Positions 21,111 through 32,606 of a stretch of DNA of 64,000 nt are shown piece after piece. Position 1 is the first letter of the stretch. Every line of letters begins with the position of its first letter. The notes under the pieces are model-generated. The model saw only the letters and a list, made by a program, of their open reading frames with translations. It did no database searches and was not told the origin of the DNA. The stretch is taken from NCBI RefSeq assembly GCF_030052815.1, contig NC_079498.1, forward strand, positions 83,066,992 to 83,130,991. The letters are read 5' to 3'. The position numbers and the translations under genes were made by a program. Source of the stretch: Hevea brasiliensis (lineage: Eukaryota; Streptophyta; Magnoliopsida; Malpighiales; Euphorbiaceae).

Positions 21111-23793
21111 TGGTGCAATAATATAACAAGGAAATAATATACAAATAAAGATAGAAATAAAACATAATTCAAATAATCAAGATTTATTTATATTTCACAT
21201 GCGGTTTCTAAAATTTAATGTGTTATATCCTAATTTAGTCTTCTTTGAAAGTGTTTATTTGCCAATGTACAGTAATAATGTACAAAGAAAAATGATTTGA
21301 AAATAATAAATTTATGCTTATATTGTTATATAAGCACATTTGCAATATTTATTTATGTTATAATTTTCTTTGCTAATCTTTTAGCATTTTCTCTATACTT
21401 GCTAGGTTGTCTCAGATTATTTCATAATAAGTAAATTTTGATATCTGTCCAGTTCATTTCGATTCTTTCTAATAAATAACTATCCTAATTTATTTTAGGT
21501 CATCTTACTCATTTATTTTATTTAATTTCTAATATTTTTAATTGCTAATATTCTTAACTTATCTCAATAAATTACACTGCCCAAGTAACCTACGACAGTC
21601 GACTAAATCGATAACGGGTCGTTGGCACTGGACACCGCGGTGCCTCGAGCCGTCATACCATGGGACGCAAAACGTCAACCACGTATGCAGTCAGTATGGC
21701 TAAAAAGCCATGATAACACATAATCTGACATAAAATCCATGAATGTTGGCATAAAGCTATGAATACGGGCATAAAGCCATGAATACAGGCATAAAGCCTT
21801 TCGCAGTACTGCTAAAACAATACCCTATTGGCATGCCAATCTATCCAATCTGACACACGTGTCTAGGCAATACAAGGGCACATAATATCATTAAATATTA
21901 ATATATTGTGTTTTATGAATTCATTATTTCATGAGAAATTTCAATTATAATTCATACATTCATTTGATCATTTATATGATTACAATTCACATCAATTATC
22001 CTTTTATACCATTGTACTCAAAATACTTCTCCTTTCTATAATAATGAGAACTAATGTCTCATTCATACATTAATATAGTTCATTTATTCATCCATTATGT
22101 TATTCTTATTGATCACAATTCTAAACAATGGTTCACATGTACCATTGTATTCAAAACATTTTCCTTTCTCATTTATACATTTAAGAATCTACTTATGTAG
22201 TCACAATTTTATATTTCAAGTTGAGATATTAATATTTTATGAATTCCATTTGTGATGGGCATATAAGCCCTAACTATCTATTCACATCAATTAGGTGACT
22301 TATTTTTCATGTTTTAAGTAATCCATGAATATTTCATGGATTTCAAATTTATGGTCTTAATTTCCTTTTAACAATTTTGACTAAGATACATAGTCCACTT
22401 TGTCATACAATTCTAAGCATTTAAGCTTAGAATTGGTTCTAGGTCTTCATCTTAGTTTGTTACTCATTTTGATTACTATTCACTTTACTAGTCAACCAAA
22501 ATGTTGACTTTTTCATACTTAAGGGATATGTTAATTCTAATTACACCAAGATCCCACATTTTGAGTTTTACATTTGCTAGTATTAATTGCCAATTGCAAT
22601 TTAAAGTCCCCTAGATGCATTTTTAATTTCAAATTTTGAATTTCAAGTTTTGGTGTCGCTATTCACCTCATTGATCAACAAAAATGTTGAATTTTGGATA
22701 GAAAATAGGTGTATTGGTTTTAACACCCCAAACATACCATATTTTGTATTTAAAACTTGTTGGAATTGATTGCCATTACCATTTCTATGCTTAAAACCAA
22801 AAGGGCAGAATTTTCAGTTTTTGAAGCCTAACTTTACTGTTCCATTAAGCCCTGTTGCAGTGGGAATTTGAGGAAATGGTAAACATGAAAGTTGTTCCTT
22901 ATTTTGTCTAGTTGAATTTCCTTTTTGGAATCACTCCATTTGGAGTTTTTTAGCTCCAGATATGGTCCAAAAACCACAGCTGGCCGGATTGCCAAAACTG
23001 CAGAATTACCAAATCTACAGTAACATGAACAGTGACTGTGACTGCCATTTGGGTTAGGTTCTGGTCATAATTTGGGGTAGGTTTCTTCATGAAAGTTGTT
23101 TTTCTAGGTCTTAACTTGTTGTTGTAAAAATTTCAGGTCAATTGACCATTTCTACAGTGAGTTATGGCCAAATGAACAGTTACTGTTCATTTGGTCATTC
23201 TGCAGAATTGGCTTGCAGGGTACCCGGATTGGGGCCAACTTTTGGTCCTCTTGCTTTGGTCTTTTGGGCATGGTTTCTTCAGCAAAAATGTGCCATTATA
23301 AGTCTAGTTTCATGTCAAATTGGCCAAACACCAATTGGACCAACACAGCCAAAGATATGGCAGTCCAAGTGGGCTGGAATCACAGCCACCCTGCTGCACT
23401 CATTAGGCAGCCCACCAATTCAGTTTGCATCACTCTAAATCTCTTCAAATTATGGTGAACTTGCCTCAAATGGTCACTAATTGACCATTAAAATGTTCTT
23501 TCACAATTTCATAAGCTAAATCCAAGTTTCACTCCCAAACCCTAGCTCATTTTCAAGGATTACACCAATTACCTTAGTTAGCACACCAATTCATCATACA
23601 TATATATATATATATACCTTAAACATCATCTTTAGTCCACTCTAAGTCCATCAAAAACACTTAATCTTGTTCCTCCCTAGGGCTGCCAAAATTCATTGTA
23701 TACATACACATAAATTCCATTCATTTAATTCACAAATTCTTGCTTATTTTAGGTCTCTAATCATGGAAAGAGAAAGATGTATGCATAATAGGC

Positions 23794-23799
23794 ACTAAC
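23794..23799 (-). promoter_or_regulatory. Candidate 5' splice site in S2
   Basis: The element strand reads GAG|GTTAGT, 870 bp from the LTR start. Confidence 0.45.
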
Positions 23800-24669
23800 C
23801 TCTTGTAGGGCAGAATTTTCCCAAGCTTGACTTCACTTTCTTTCACTTTCTTCTCTTCTAATGGCTGCCCAAATTTAGCTCTAGTGATAAGGAAAATTTT
23901 TTGTGAAGAGAGGGTGAGGTTTTGGTGTAGTTGGCTATGGAATCAAGCTCATTTGGAGCTTTAATGGTGGTTTTCCTCTTTTTGTTTTCTTTGGTGTAGG
24001 AATGAAATGAAGGGGCTGCTGCTTTCTTTAATTTTTTTGGCCATATTTATCTCTTTTTATTTGTTAATTAAATGTTTGTTTAAATGAGATTGGTGGTAGC
24101 TTTTTAAATGACATCATCATATGTCATAATTTGCTTTTTATTTCATTTTTCTTTTCTTTTCATCACTACTCATTTTCACTTTAATTTTTAGTAATATTTA
24201 TTCATATTTTAGACCATAATAATTATTTACTCAATTGGACAAGTCGGCCAAAAATCGTCTCTGAAGGCGAAATGACCAAAATGCCCTCCGTTTGGCTTAA
24301 CACGTCAAAATTGTCTGTACTGATTGAAAAAATTTTCTAAATATTTTCTTGGCATTCTAATGCCATAGGAACCTTAATGACCCTTCTCTGGAGTCCCAAT
24401 AATTATTTTATGAATTTTTCCCCGGGTCTAGGGCTCATCGTTGCGAGAACCGCAACTTCCCTCTGGTTACCCATCGCTTGGGCACCGGCTCGTTTAACTT
24501 GGTTGTGTTTTATTTCTAAAATTTTTCCTAAATTTTTCTTATTAATATTTGAGTTAATTATGGTTCCTGACTTTAGTTTAAATATTTTTCCGGACGTTCT
24601 AGCTGTCCGGACCGACACCGGTCACCGGAACAGTAGAATGTACGGAGTTGCTACTGGGAGGGTGTTACA

Positions 24670-24674
24670 CTTTA
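24670..24674. other. Target site duplication of S2 (right), CTTTA
   Basis: Second copy of 20460-20464. Confidence 0.93.
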
Positions 24675-26080
24675 TGAATTAGAGTTTTATTTGGTGTGTT
24701 AAGGATGTTTGTAATATGCCAAAGTGACTTTAAAGTGAAGTGATATATGATTTTGGTAATGTACCAAAACAGAATGGGTAAGAGAGATGGACTTAGAGTA
24801 AGGTAAATGTGTAATTGATACATGTTTATGCAATGTAATTGAGGGCAGTGTACATTTTAACCTATAACTTTAAATGTGTAACTCCAATTGGTATGGGACC
24901 AATTGGAGGTGAAACTAGGCACAAAATGTGCCAACTTTCATGAAGAAAGCTTGCCAAAATTCTGCTTGCAAGGTAGCTTGAAAAATGACCAAATCCGGAT
25001 TAAGTGCAAATAAGGCCTGAAAATTGACCATTTGGGCAGCAGTTAGTGTTTAGGCCATAACTCACTCAAAACAGGTCCAATTGACCTGAAATTTTAACCA
25101 TGAATAGTTAAGACCCATATCTACAAGTCTTATGGAGACACCAAAGCCCATAAATGACCATAAGCAAGTCAAACAGCTTGCACAAGTTCGGGTCCAAAAA
25201 CTGGCTGAACCAAAGTTGACCAAATTGACATAAAATGACCTAATTTGATGCCATTTGACCAGCAATAGTAAAATGACCATAACTTGGTCTACATAACTGA
25301 GAATGACCTAAAATTTTGCTCTGCGTTCCATAAGACATAGATCTACAAGTTTGTAGTTTTGACCGAAACCCGAAAACCGAGGGAACTAGGTCGTCCGGCT
25401 AGGTCAAACTAGTATCCCGTAATCCAGCAAGTTGCAATAAAATGCACTAAAAAAGGAAATGAAATTGGTAACATGTACCAACCCTAAAAGATTATCGAAT
25501 GTGACATATTAGTGGAACTAAAACCTAATTTACCTAGAATGCATCCAGGGTCGGTATATTAGGTGATTAAGCAAATAATAGCTTTCAGTGAATTACTTAT
25601 CGAACATTATTGTTAGAGACAATTTAATTTAGTACTGAAACACTTCAAATTGTGTTTCTCAGTTAGTAAAGACTCAGGGAAAGGGAAGGAAACACTGAGT
25701 CCAGACCAAGAGACAATTATCAGAGGTTTGTGCACAACAACTATTTCTTTTGAATTTTTCAATTGAAATGAATTATGACTATTTGTACATTATTGTTTTA
25801 AATTGTGGAAATGTGTTTAAATGGAGATTTATTGCTTGAAAAGCATTGTAAATGATTTGAAACTGTGAGAAATTATTTGAATGATATTGATGGATACTTA
25901 TTGATTGAAAAGTATTGGAAATGGTTTGAAACCATAGCTATCATGTATATTGATTGTATTCCTCGCTAGCTTGTCTAGTGGGACGAATTGAATTCCCTCT
26001 CTGGCTGAAGTGTTGAGGTGTGTGCCTGTTGAGGACGAATTGGATGAGTACTCATATTTTTGCTAGCTAGCTATGTTATT

Positions 26081-26151
26081 CCTCATTAATCATTGACTTT
26101 TGGGACGAATTGAATACCTCATTAGCCATCGGCTTTTGGGACGAATTGAAC
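26081..26151 (+). repeat. 36-bp tandem duplication in S1
   Basis: Two adjacent 36-bp units (starting at 26081 and 26117), each ending in GGGACGAATTGAA. Further copies of that box lie at 25980-25992 and, with changes, near 26031-26044. Confidence 0.7.
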
Positions 26152-26411
26152 TTTGGTGCATGATTAAGCTGTGTGTGATTTATTGATATGTATTGTGAGA
26201 TTGTGAAATGAATTTAAACTCTTATTGACATAAACTGTCTTTTGAATTCAACCATGATCTGACTTATTGAAATTTATTGTGATATTGAGAAATGGAGTTT
26301 AAATTCTTGTTGACAGTTACTGTCTTGAAATTAACTATGGTTTTAAGTATCCACTATTTATATGATTTATGAATTGTGATTTAAATTGTATTTGGTTAAT
26401 GTTGTGCACCA

Positions 26412-26451
26412 CTGAGACATTGTCTCAGCGATAGCTTTTTATTGCTGTCGC
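26412..26451 (+). other. Paired LTR hairpins, S1
   Basis: CTGAGA/TCTCAG (26412-26428), then GCGATAGC (26428-26435) and GCTGTCGC (26444-26451), an 8-pair stem with one wobble. Confidence 0.75.
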
Positions 26452-27053
26452 AGGTAGACAGACAGACAGGGCAGCAGACTAGGCTGCTAGTACCTCCAGC
26501 GAGAGATTACCGGGTATAATGAGTATACCAACATTTTGCATTTTGTACTGTAATGTATGACCACTGTATGTACATATTGTTTTTGGTTTTGAGCAGTTGT
26601 AAATTCAAATTGTACCTTGAAGTTGTAAAATAATTATGAGTTATTTTGGTTGGTAAAAATTGTATTATATTTCTTGCATCGCAATCTTTGAAACATCACT
26701 GTGGATTTGAGTTGAAAAACATGTTGTGTTGAGAAAAATGTTGGAGTTGAGATTTGGAAAAATATTGAAGTGCTTTTTACAGGTTTTCTGAAGAACTGTT
26801 TTATCCAAAATACAGATGGCACTCTGCCAAAATTTTTACAGAAATTCCAAATAATTCAAATGTGTTAGTTCTATCACTTCAGATCAAAAAGGTTTTTAAC
26901 ACCTATAAATAGTGCTCACCACTATAAAAGAAGTAAGAAAAGTGTTTAAAATCCCTTGTAGTGTATTTAATGGGTTATTAGTAGACGGAGTTGGTAATTC
27001 ATTAGGTATATTACGGGATCATGTTATGCCTTACAGAGAGGTAGGGTGTAACA

Positions 27054-27058
27054 TAAGT
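27054..27058. other. Target site duplication of S1 (right), TAAGT
   Basis: Second copy of 19133-19137. Confidence 0.92.
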
Positions 27059-27185
27059 GAGTGACGTAATTAAATTTTGAGATTTGTAAATAATTTTTAA
27101 ATTATTGTAGATGAATTTATATGAGTGAAATGAAAAATATTTACTTCAAATTTATATGAGGAAACAATGATATGATATGATGTAA
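27059..27185 (+). repeat. RE1 3' LTR, continuation (truncated)
   Basis: AT-rich sequence following S1, compatible with the last few hundred bases of the RE1 LTR. No TG...CA end with a primer-site-like or duplicated flank is seen, so the LTR probably stops at a rearrangement near 27185. Confidence 0.4.
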
Positions 27186-28769
27186 CTTAGGCATAACTCA
27201 CTCTAGAAAACTTCAAATTAGGTGATTCTTAAACCAATGGACACCTGAGACATAGGAAAACAATTCTTATATAGACCATGAAGTCAAATTATGACCCTAA
27301 CTTGATCAAATTACTAGAAAAATTTGGTATAGTAAACCTACCCTGATTCTGGATTAACCTGGAAATTCTGAACAATTACCTATCCGATCAGTTTTGGCAA
27401 AATTGCCATAACTTCGGCTAAAAAATTGCAAATGTGGTAATTTTAAAGCCAAAATTCTCATAAGACATAGAACTAAAAACTTCATGTTTTGACCATAACC
27501 CAGTTCTTAGGGCAAAGTAGGGGAATTGTTAGGGTAAGTCAGGAATGGCAAATCTGGAATTACTGCACCTTAGCCAAATTGCCCTGTGACCCTCGAATAT
27601 TTATTAGGCCATAACTTCCTCTACAAAACTTCAATTAGAGTGATTCAAAATGATTTGGAAACCTAAGATAAAGACCTAAAACATTGTTTTAGGGACCAGG
27701 GCTAAATTATGAGCTTAAAATGCCCGGATATAGAATGCAATGTTAACGTACAAATCTGGAAAACCTGAAATTTCAGGATGTGGCACCCAGAATAGTGTTT
27801 AGTAATTTGACCATAACGTGAGATCCAGAACTCCAAATTAAGTGATTTAGAAAGGAAAATAAAACTAAGACATAGAGGAATAACTTTCATTAAGATTACC
27901 TTTCCAAATTACGACTGAAACTAGGTTGAAATGGAGTTGAAAAGTCACAGTTCGAAACAATCCAGAATCAGAAATTATTGAAATTGCATAGCGAACTTAG
28001 GAAATTCATTAGGCATTTATTGAATAACTTTTAGAGATAATTGGGATGAGGAAATCCCTTGAGGTTTGTTCACAACTAACCCTTTTTCCATGTTATAAAA
28101 TTTGAAATTGATTTGAATGAATTTATATGAATGAATTATGATTTTCCCTTGCATTTGAGAACTTTAATTTTTTAAAATGAATTTGTGAATGTGGAAAGAC
28201 GGATGTTGGCCCTTTTTATATCATTGTAGCATGGGGGTGGGCCGGTTTTGAATGCTTTTAGAAGTGTTTAAGAAATTTGTGTGTTGCCAACCCTTTGAGG
28301 GTTTTATGATGATTTGAATGTGGTTATTGTTTTTGCAAATGTGATTATTGATTGAGAAATCTTTGAAAATTGTTTTTAAACTATAGTTAGCATGACAGTC
28401 CCTTACTATGTTCCTCCTCCTTTTATGGGGTTGAGTTCAATTATGTGAACCTCCCTCACTGGTTTACCAATTGAGGTTGAGTTCGAATGATTACTCATAT
28501 AGCTAGCTAGCCACCTCCCTCATTAATACTAATTAGTGAGGTTGTAGATTGCTTTGTCATGGTGTACGACACGACATTGATTGGAAATTTTGTGTCATGG
28601 TCTAAACTGTGTATTATTGGCAACACTTGTGAAATGTGATTTCCAAAAATGAAATATGATTTTAATTAAATGAATTGCTATTGATTAAAAAATTCTATGA
28701 TGTTTTACTAATTATGAAAAATGAGATTGTTATGTTTTGATAAATTATGCTCTATATTGATTTTTTAAA
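27186..28769 (+). repeat. LTR middle fragment, related to L1
   Basis: Colinear by eye with the middle of L1 (about 41211-42632), sharing GGCATAACTCACT and the later CAACTAACCCTTTTTC and CCTTACTRTGTTCCTCCTCC blocks. Both LTR ends are missing. The left junction is at about 27186 and the right side is cut by the L1 start at 28770. No coding content. Confidence 0.65.
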
Positions 28770-29386
28770 TATAACACCCTCATACTAAGTAGTCTTATAC
28801 ATTGTATTGCTCCGATGACTAATGTTTGTCCAGACAGCTAGGATGTCTAGAATTATACTTAAATCACATAGAGAAGCCACAAATAAAATTGATAAAGATC
28901 AAATGAATTTGGATAAAAAAAAAAAAAGAAATAGAGCGCCAATAGGTTAAATGAGCTTAGGTCACAACGATGAGTGACCTATATAGGAAGTGACTATAAG
29001 CTCAGTTGCTACCTTAAATTCGAGTGGGACCACATGACATCCTTAATTAAGGGATAATTGCGAAACTATTGGGAACTAGAAAATCATAGAAATAAAAGGG
29101 GAACAAACACCATTAAGTGAATCAAAACTTAAAGACTCATCGGATATTATGGAAAAAGATATATTATAACCCGGTGATGGGCATTTTGGTCAATTCACTT
29201 TAAGATGTGACTTTTGACCTAAATGTCCAGCAAATTGTAAGAGATTCAAATAATTAAAAAGAATAAAAAATGTAGAAATGTGTATGGAAAAGAAAAAAAA
29301 GAAATGAAAATTTTAATTTTAAATGAAATTATGACAAAAGCATGATACAATTAAAATTAATTCATTTCTGGGATAATTATATATAG
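28770..29386 (+). repeat. L1, LTR start
   Basis: Starts TATAACACCCTCAT, a one-base variant of the TGTAACACCC terminus, and shows the start-of-LTR blocks (GACTAATGTTTGTCC, GTCCAGACAGCTAGGATGTC). It is broken at 29386 by RE3 and continues at 40336. The flank TTAAA (28765-28769) is the expected duplication, but its partner is not in the window. Confidence 0.75.
29382..29386. other. Target site duplication of RE3 (left), TATAG
   Basis: TATAG precedes TGTAAC; the second copy is at 40331-40335. Confidence 0.95.
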
Positions 29387-29962
29387 TGTAACACCCTCCC
29401 TGTAGCAACTCCGTACATTCTACTGTTCCGGTGACCGGTGTCAGACCGGACAGCTAGAACGTTCGGAAAAATATTTAAACTAAAGTGAGGAACCAAAATT
29501 AACTCAAATATTAATAAGAAAAATTTAGTAAAAATTTTACAAATAAAATACAACCAAGTTAAATGAGCCGGTGCCCAAGCGATGGGTAACCTAGAGGGAA
29601 GTTGCGGTTCTCGCAACTAGGAGCCCTAGACCCGGGGAAAAATTCATAAAATAATTTTTGGGACTCCAGAGAAGGGTCATTGAGGTTCCTATGGCATTAG
29701 AATGTTAAGAAAATATTTAGAAAAATTTTTTAATCGGTACAGACAATTTTGACCCGTTAAGCTAAACGGAGGGCATTTTAGTCATTTCGCCTTCAGAGGT
29801 GATTTTTGGCCGACTTGTCCAGTTAAGTAAATAATTATTATGGTCTGAAATATGAATAAATATTTCTAAAACTTAAATTGAAATTTGGTAGAAAAGAAAA
29901 GAAAGAAAAAGGAGCTAAATTGGGAATTATGATGTCATGCTTAGGTAATTAAAAAGGGATGG

Positions 29963-29992
29963 CCAATCAAATTAAAGGAAGACATTATAATA
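29963..29992 (+). promoter_or_regulatory. Candidate core promoter of RE3
   Basis: CCAAT (29963-29967) lies 18 bp before TATAATA (29986-29992), about 255 bp upstream of the donor-like site. A start near 30020 would give a first exon of about 220 nt rich in CTTCC. The 3' LTR keeps the same pair (37810-37839). Confidence 0.45.
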
Positions 29993-30245
29993 CATCAATT
30001 GGGCAGAAAAAGAGACAATTCTAGAAAAATTCTACAGCTATTCATCTTCCCAAAGGAGACGTCCCACACTCCTCCCTTCCCTCCTCCATTTTCATGCTTG
30101 CAAAGCTTGAACTCCTTAGCCTTTTCTCAATAAAACCTTAGGTCCCTTCACAAAAATTGGTCGCCCAACCTTGTTAGAGTGTTTGGCAGCCTAGAAAAAG
30201 AAAGAAAGTGAAGTTTAAGCTTGGGAAAATTCTACCCTACAAGAG

Positions 30246-30251
30246 GTTAGT
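30246..30251 (+). promoter_or_regulatory. Candidate 5' splice site in RE3 5' LTR
   Basis: AAGAG|GTTAGT, 859 bp into the LTR. With the acceptor-like AG at 32602-32603 it would define an intron of about 2.36 kb that removes the primer site. Confidence 0.5.
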
Positions 30252-31506
30252 GCCTATTTATACATAAATCTTTCTTATTCCATGTTAGGGACTTGAATTG
30301 AGCATGAAAGTGTAACTTAAATAAAGTAAAACTTAGGTATATGCATCCCATGGAATTCGGCAGCCTAGTGAGGGTCATGATTTTGATTGTTTAGATGGAC
30401 TTAAAGTATACTAGAGAGGGTGTTTAAAATATATATTTATGTGGATAATGAATTAGTTAGTTAACTAAGGTAACTAGTGTGAAATTGAAATGGGAATTAG
30501 GGTTTTGAGAGTGAAATTTGGACTTAGCTTATGAAATGATGAGTGAACATTCTAATGGTCAATTAGTGACCATTTGAGGTAAGTTGACCATAATTTGAAG
30601 TGAATTAGAGTATTACAAACTGAAATGGTATGCTGCCTAGTGAGGGCAGCAGTGGAGGTTGTGAGTCCAGCCTGTTTGGACTGCCATAACTCTGGCTGTG
30701 TAGGTTCAATTGGTGTTTGGCCAATTGGACATGAAACTAGACACATAATGGCACAATTTTGGTGAAGAAACCATGCCCAAAAGACCAAAGCAAGTGGACC
30801 AAAAACTAGCCCCAACCTGGATGTCCTGCAACCAGAATCTGCAGAATGACCAAATGAACAGTAATTGTCATTTGGCCATAACTCATTGTAGAATGGGCCA
30901 ATTGACCTGTAATTTTTACAGCAACAAGTTAAGATATAGAAAAACAACTTTCATGGAGAAACCTACCCAAAATTATGAACCAAACCTATCCAACAAGGCA
31001 GTTGCAGTCACTATTCACTGCACTGTAGATATGGTCAATTCTGCAGTTTTTCAATCCGGCCAGCTGTGGTTTTTGGACCATAACTGGAGTTAGCAAACTC
31101 CAAATGGAGTGATTCAAAAAAATAAATTCAACTAGACAAAATAAGAAACAACTTTCATGTTTACCATTTCCTCAAATTCCCACTTTAATAGTCACAAATG
31201 GAACAGTAAAGTTGGGGTGCAAAAACTGAAAATTCTGCTCCCTTAGTTCTAAGCTTAAAAATGGTATTGGTGATTAATTCCAACAAGTTTTGAATGCAAA
31301 ATGTGGTACATTGGGGGTGTTAAAACCAATGTACCTATTTTCTATCCAAAAGTCAACATTTTTGTTGACCAATGAGGTGAATAGTGACACCAAAACTTAA
31401 AATTCAAAAATTGAAGAATTCAAAAGTATCAAATGCCCTAGTATACCTAACAAGATTGGTTTGGATAGTTTGGCATGCCAATAGGGTTCAGTTAGCAGTA
31501 CTGTAC

Positions 31507-31605
31507 ATGGCATTATGCCATTCTGTGATTTCATGGCTTTTAGCCATTCTGACCTTGTGTTGATATTTGGCCTTGTGCCTATTGTCATTACAGCTTATTA
31601 GCTGT
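31507..31605 (+). other. Series of mini-hairpins in RE3 5' LTR
   Basis: Three 6-bp perfect stems: ATGGCA/TGCCAT (31507-31521), ATGGCT/AGCCAT (31533-31547) and ACAGCT/AGCTGT (31590-31605), plus a weaker GGC/GCC pair at 31569-31579. Loops are 3-5 nt. Equivalent stems are in S2, RE5 and RE6. Confidence 0.65.
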
Positions 31606-31852
31606 TCTGTTGCACACCGGGAGATGCATACGTGACCGATGGTGTGACGGCCCAAGATACTAGATACCCAGCGCCAGTATACCCGTTTATCCAGTCCAGT
31701 CGTCCAGTATAGGTTACTTGGGCAACCAAAAGAATGAAAGTGGATAAAGTTAACGAAATAAATGATTATAACAAGTATAAAACCAGTAAAACATCGATAC
31801 ATTCAATACATATTTATTTTCTGCTATTTCCTTTTATTTTATTATTGCACCA

Positions 31853-31886
31853 CTAAGCATTATTGCTTAGCGGCTTTTGCCACGCG
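31853..31886 (+). other. Paired LTR hairpins, RE3 5'
   Basis: CTAAGCA (31853-31859) pairs with TGCTTAG (31864-31870), loop TTAT. The following stem is shortened in this copy compared with 39719-39738. Confidence 0.7.
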
Positions 31887-32484
31887 TAGGTTCTGGAGAT
31901 ACTGATCGAGAGCCCAGTAGACCACAGACTAGGTGAGACCATCCTGCAGCTCTACATAGTGTCCGTGTCACCTCACCATCTTCAGTGCATTGGTAGGACA
32001 CTACGGTTCATTTTGATATTTTGTAACTAATTTTTATTTTCTCATATGTAATTGAACTTATGAAATGTATTTTGATGTTCATGTATATAATGAGAATTGT
32101 GTTTGTGAATGGAAAAGTGAATGTTTATCTGTGATTTATACATGATTATCACATGAGATGAATGATTGAGAAATGAAATTGAAAAATGTTGAGATTTTGA
32201 TATTGGAGTTTGAGATGATTGAATATGATTATTGGAAGTGTTTTTCACAGGTTCCGAAGAACTGTTTTCTCCATTTTTAGCCGGTACTTTGCCAGATTTT
32301 CTATAAAATTTTCGGAACCTCAAATAAATTATAATTTCAATAAATAACTTAAATAAATAATATTTCGCAAGTTATATTCAAAACTATGATAAAAATTAAT
32401 TAAGGTAAAATAGAGTGTGCCGGTACACCGTGTGACATTGCTTACTTGGATGTAATGTACACGGGTAAGGGGTGTCACATTTAG

Positions 32485-32496
32485 TGGTATCAGAGC
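32485..32496 (+). other. RE3 primer binding site
   Basis: TGGTATCAGAGC, 5 nt after the 5' LTR end, complementary to initiator tRNA-Met. Confidence 0.95.
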
Positions 32497-32601
32497 ACGG
32501 TTTAGGCGTTTCTGGGCCTAGATTGAGTCCATACCATGCATTGCATTTGTAAGAGTCGAGGTGACACTAATGCAGATCTGTTTGTCTTTCTTATTTTGAA
32601 T

Positions 32602-32603
32602 AG
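32602..32603 (+). promoter_or_regulatory. Candidate 3' splice site before RE3 gag
   Basis: A T-rich tract (TTTGTCTTTCTTATTTTGAA) ends in TAG|G, four bases before the gag start codon position. RE6 has the same arrangement at 60158-60159. Confidence 0.45.
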
Positions 32604-32606
32604 GAT

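Larger units (their letters stand above)
20465..24669 (-). mobile_element. S2, solo LTR nested in S1
   Basis: A 4.2 kb solo LTR in minus orientation, from TGTAAC to GTTACA, with a perfect CTTTA duplication. Its right end, read on the minus strand, starts like the RE3 LTR (CTCCGTACATTCTACTGTTC near 24630-24650), so it belongs to the RE3 subfamily but is about 1.1 kb longer. Plus-strand ORFs 23142-23438 and 24377-24682 match antisense ORFs in the RE3 LTRs and reflect shared ancestry only. Confidence 0.93.
19138..27053 (+). mobile_element. S1, solo LTR split by S2
   Basis: A solo LTR from TGTAAC to TGTAACA with TAAGT duplications. Without S2 and its duplication it is about 3.7 kb, the same length class as the RE2 LTRs. 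It shares their end (GGGATCATGTTATGCC near 27017) and the CTGAG-type hairpin. No internal region is present, which fits loss by LTR-LTR recombination. It is inserted in the 3' LTR of RE1. The short ORF 19126-19410 is LTR sequence. Confidence 0.92.
29387..32479 (+). repeat. RE3 5' LTR
   Basis: 3093 bp, TGTAAC to GTCACA. By eye it differs from the 3' LTR by a low single-digit percentage, with differences clustered in the first 500 bp. It contains a CCAAT/TATA pair, the donor-like site, the mini-hairpin series and the paired hairpins. Minus-strand ORFs (29377-29616, 30552-30947, 31488-31802) recur in the other LTR at the same places and are not genes. Confidence 0.95.

Noticed and set aside
23599..23614. 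TA microsatellite as a regulatory TATA array
   Set aside because: Simple repeat within S2; position does not match the TATA positions near the donor in other LTRs.
29377..29616. ORF across the LTR start, with relatives at 37176-37463, 24377-24682 and 63438-63746
   Set aside because: Shared LTR start sequence read on one strand; no codon pattern beyond copy similarity.
30552..30947. Antisense ORF recurring at 38399-38749 and, in inverted S2, at 23142-23438
   Set aside because: The three copies come from the same LTR position in closely related LTRs. The frame is broken in the more distant RE5/RE6 LTRs and has no known domain.
32485..32496. tRNA-like match
   Set aside because: Only the 12 nt complementary to the tRNA 3' end are present; it is a primer site, not a tRNA gene.
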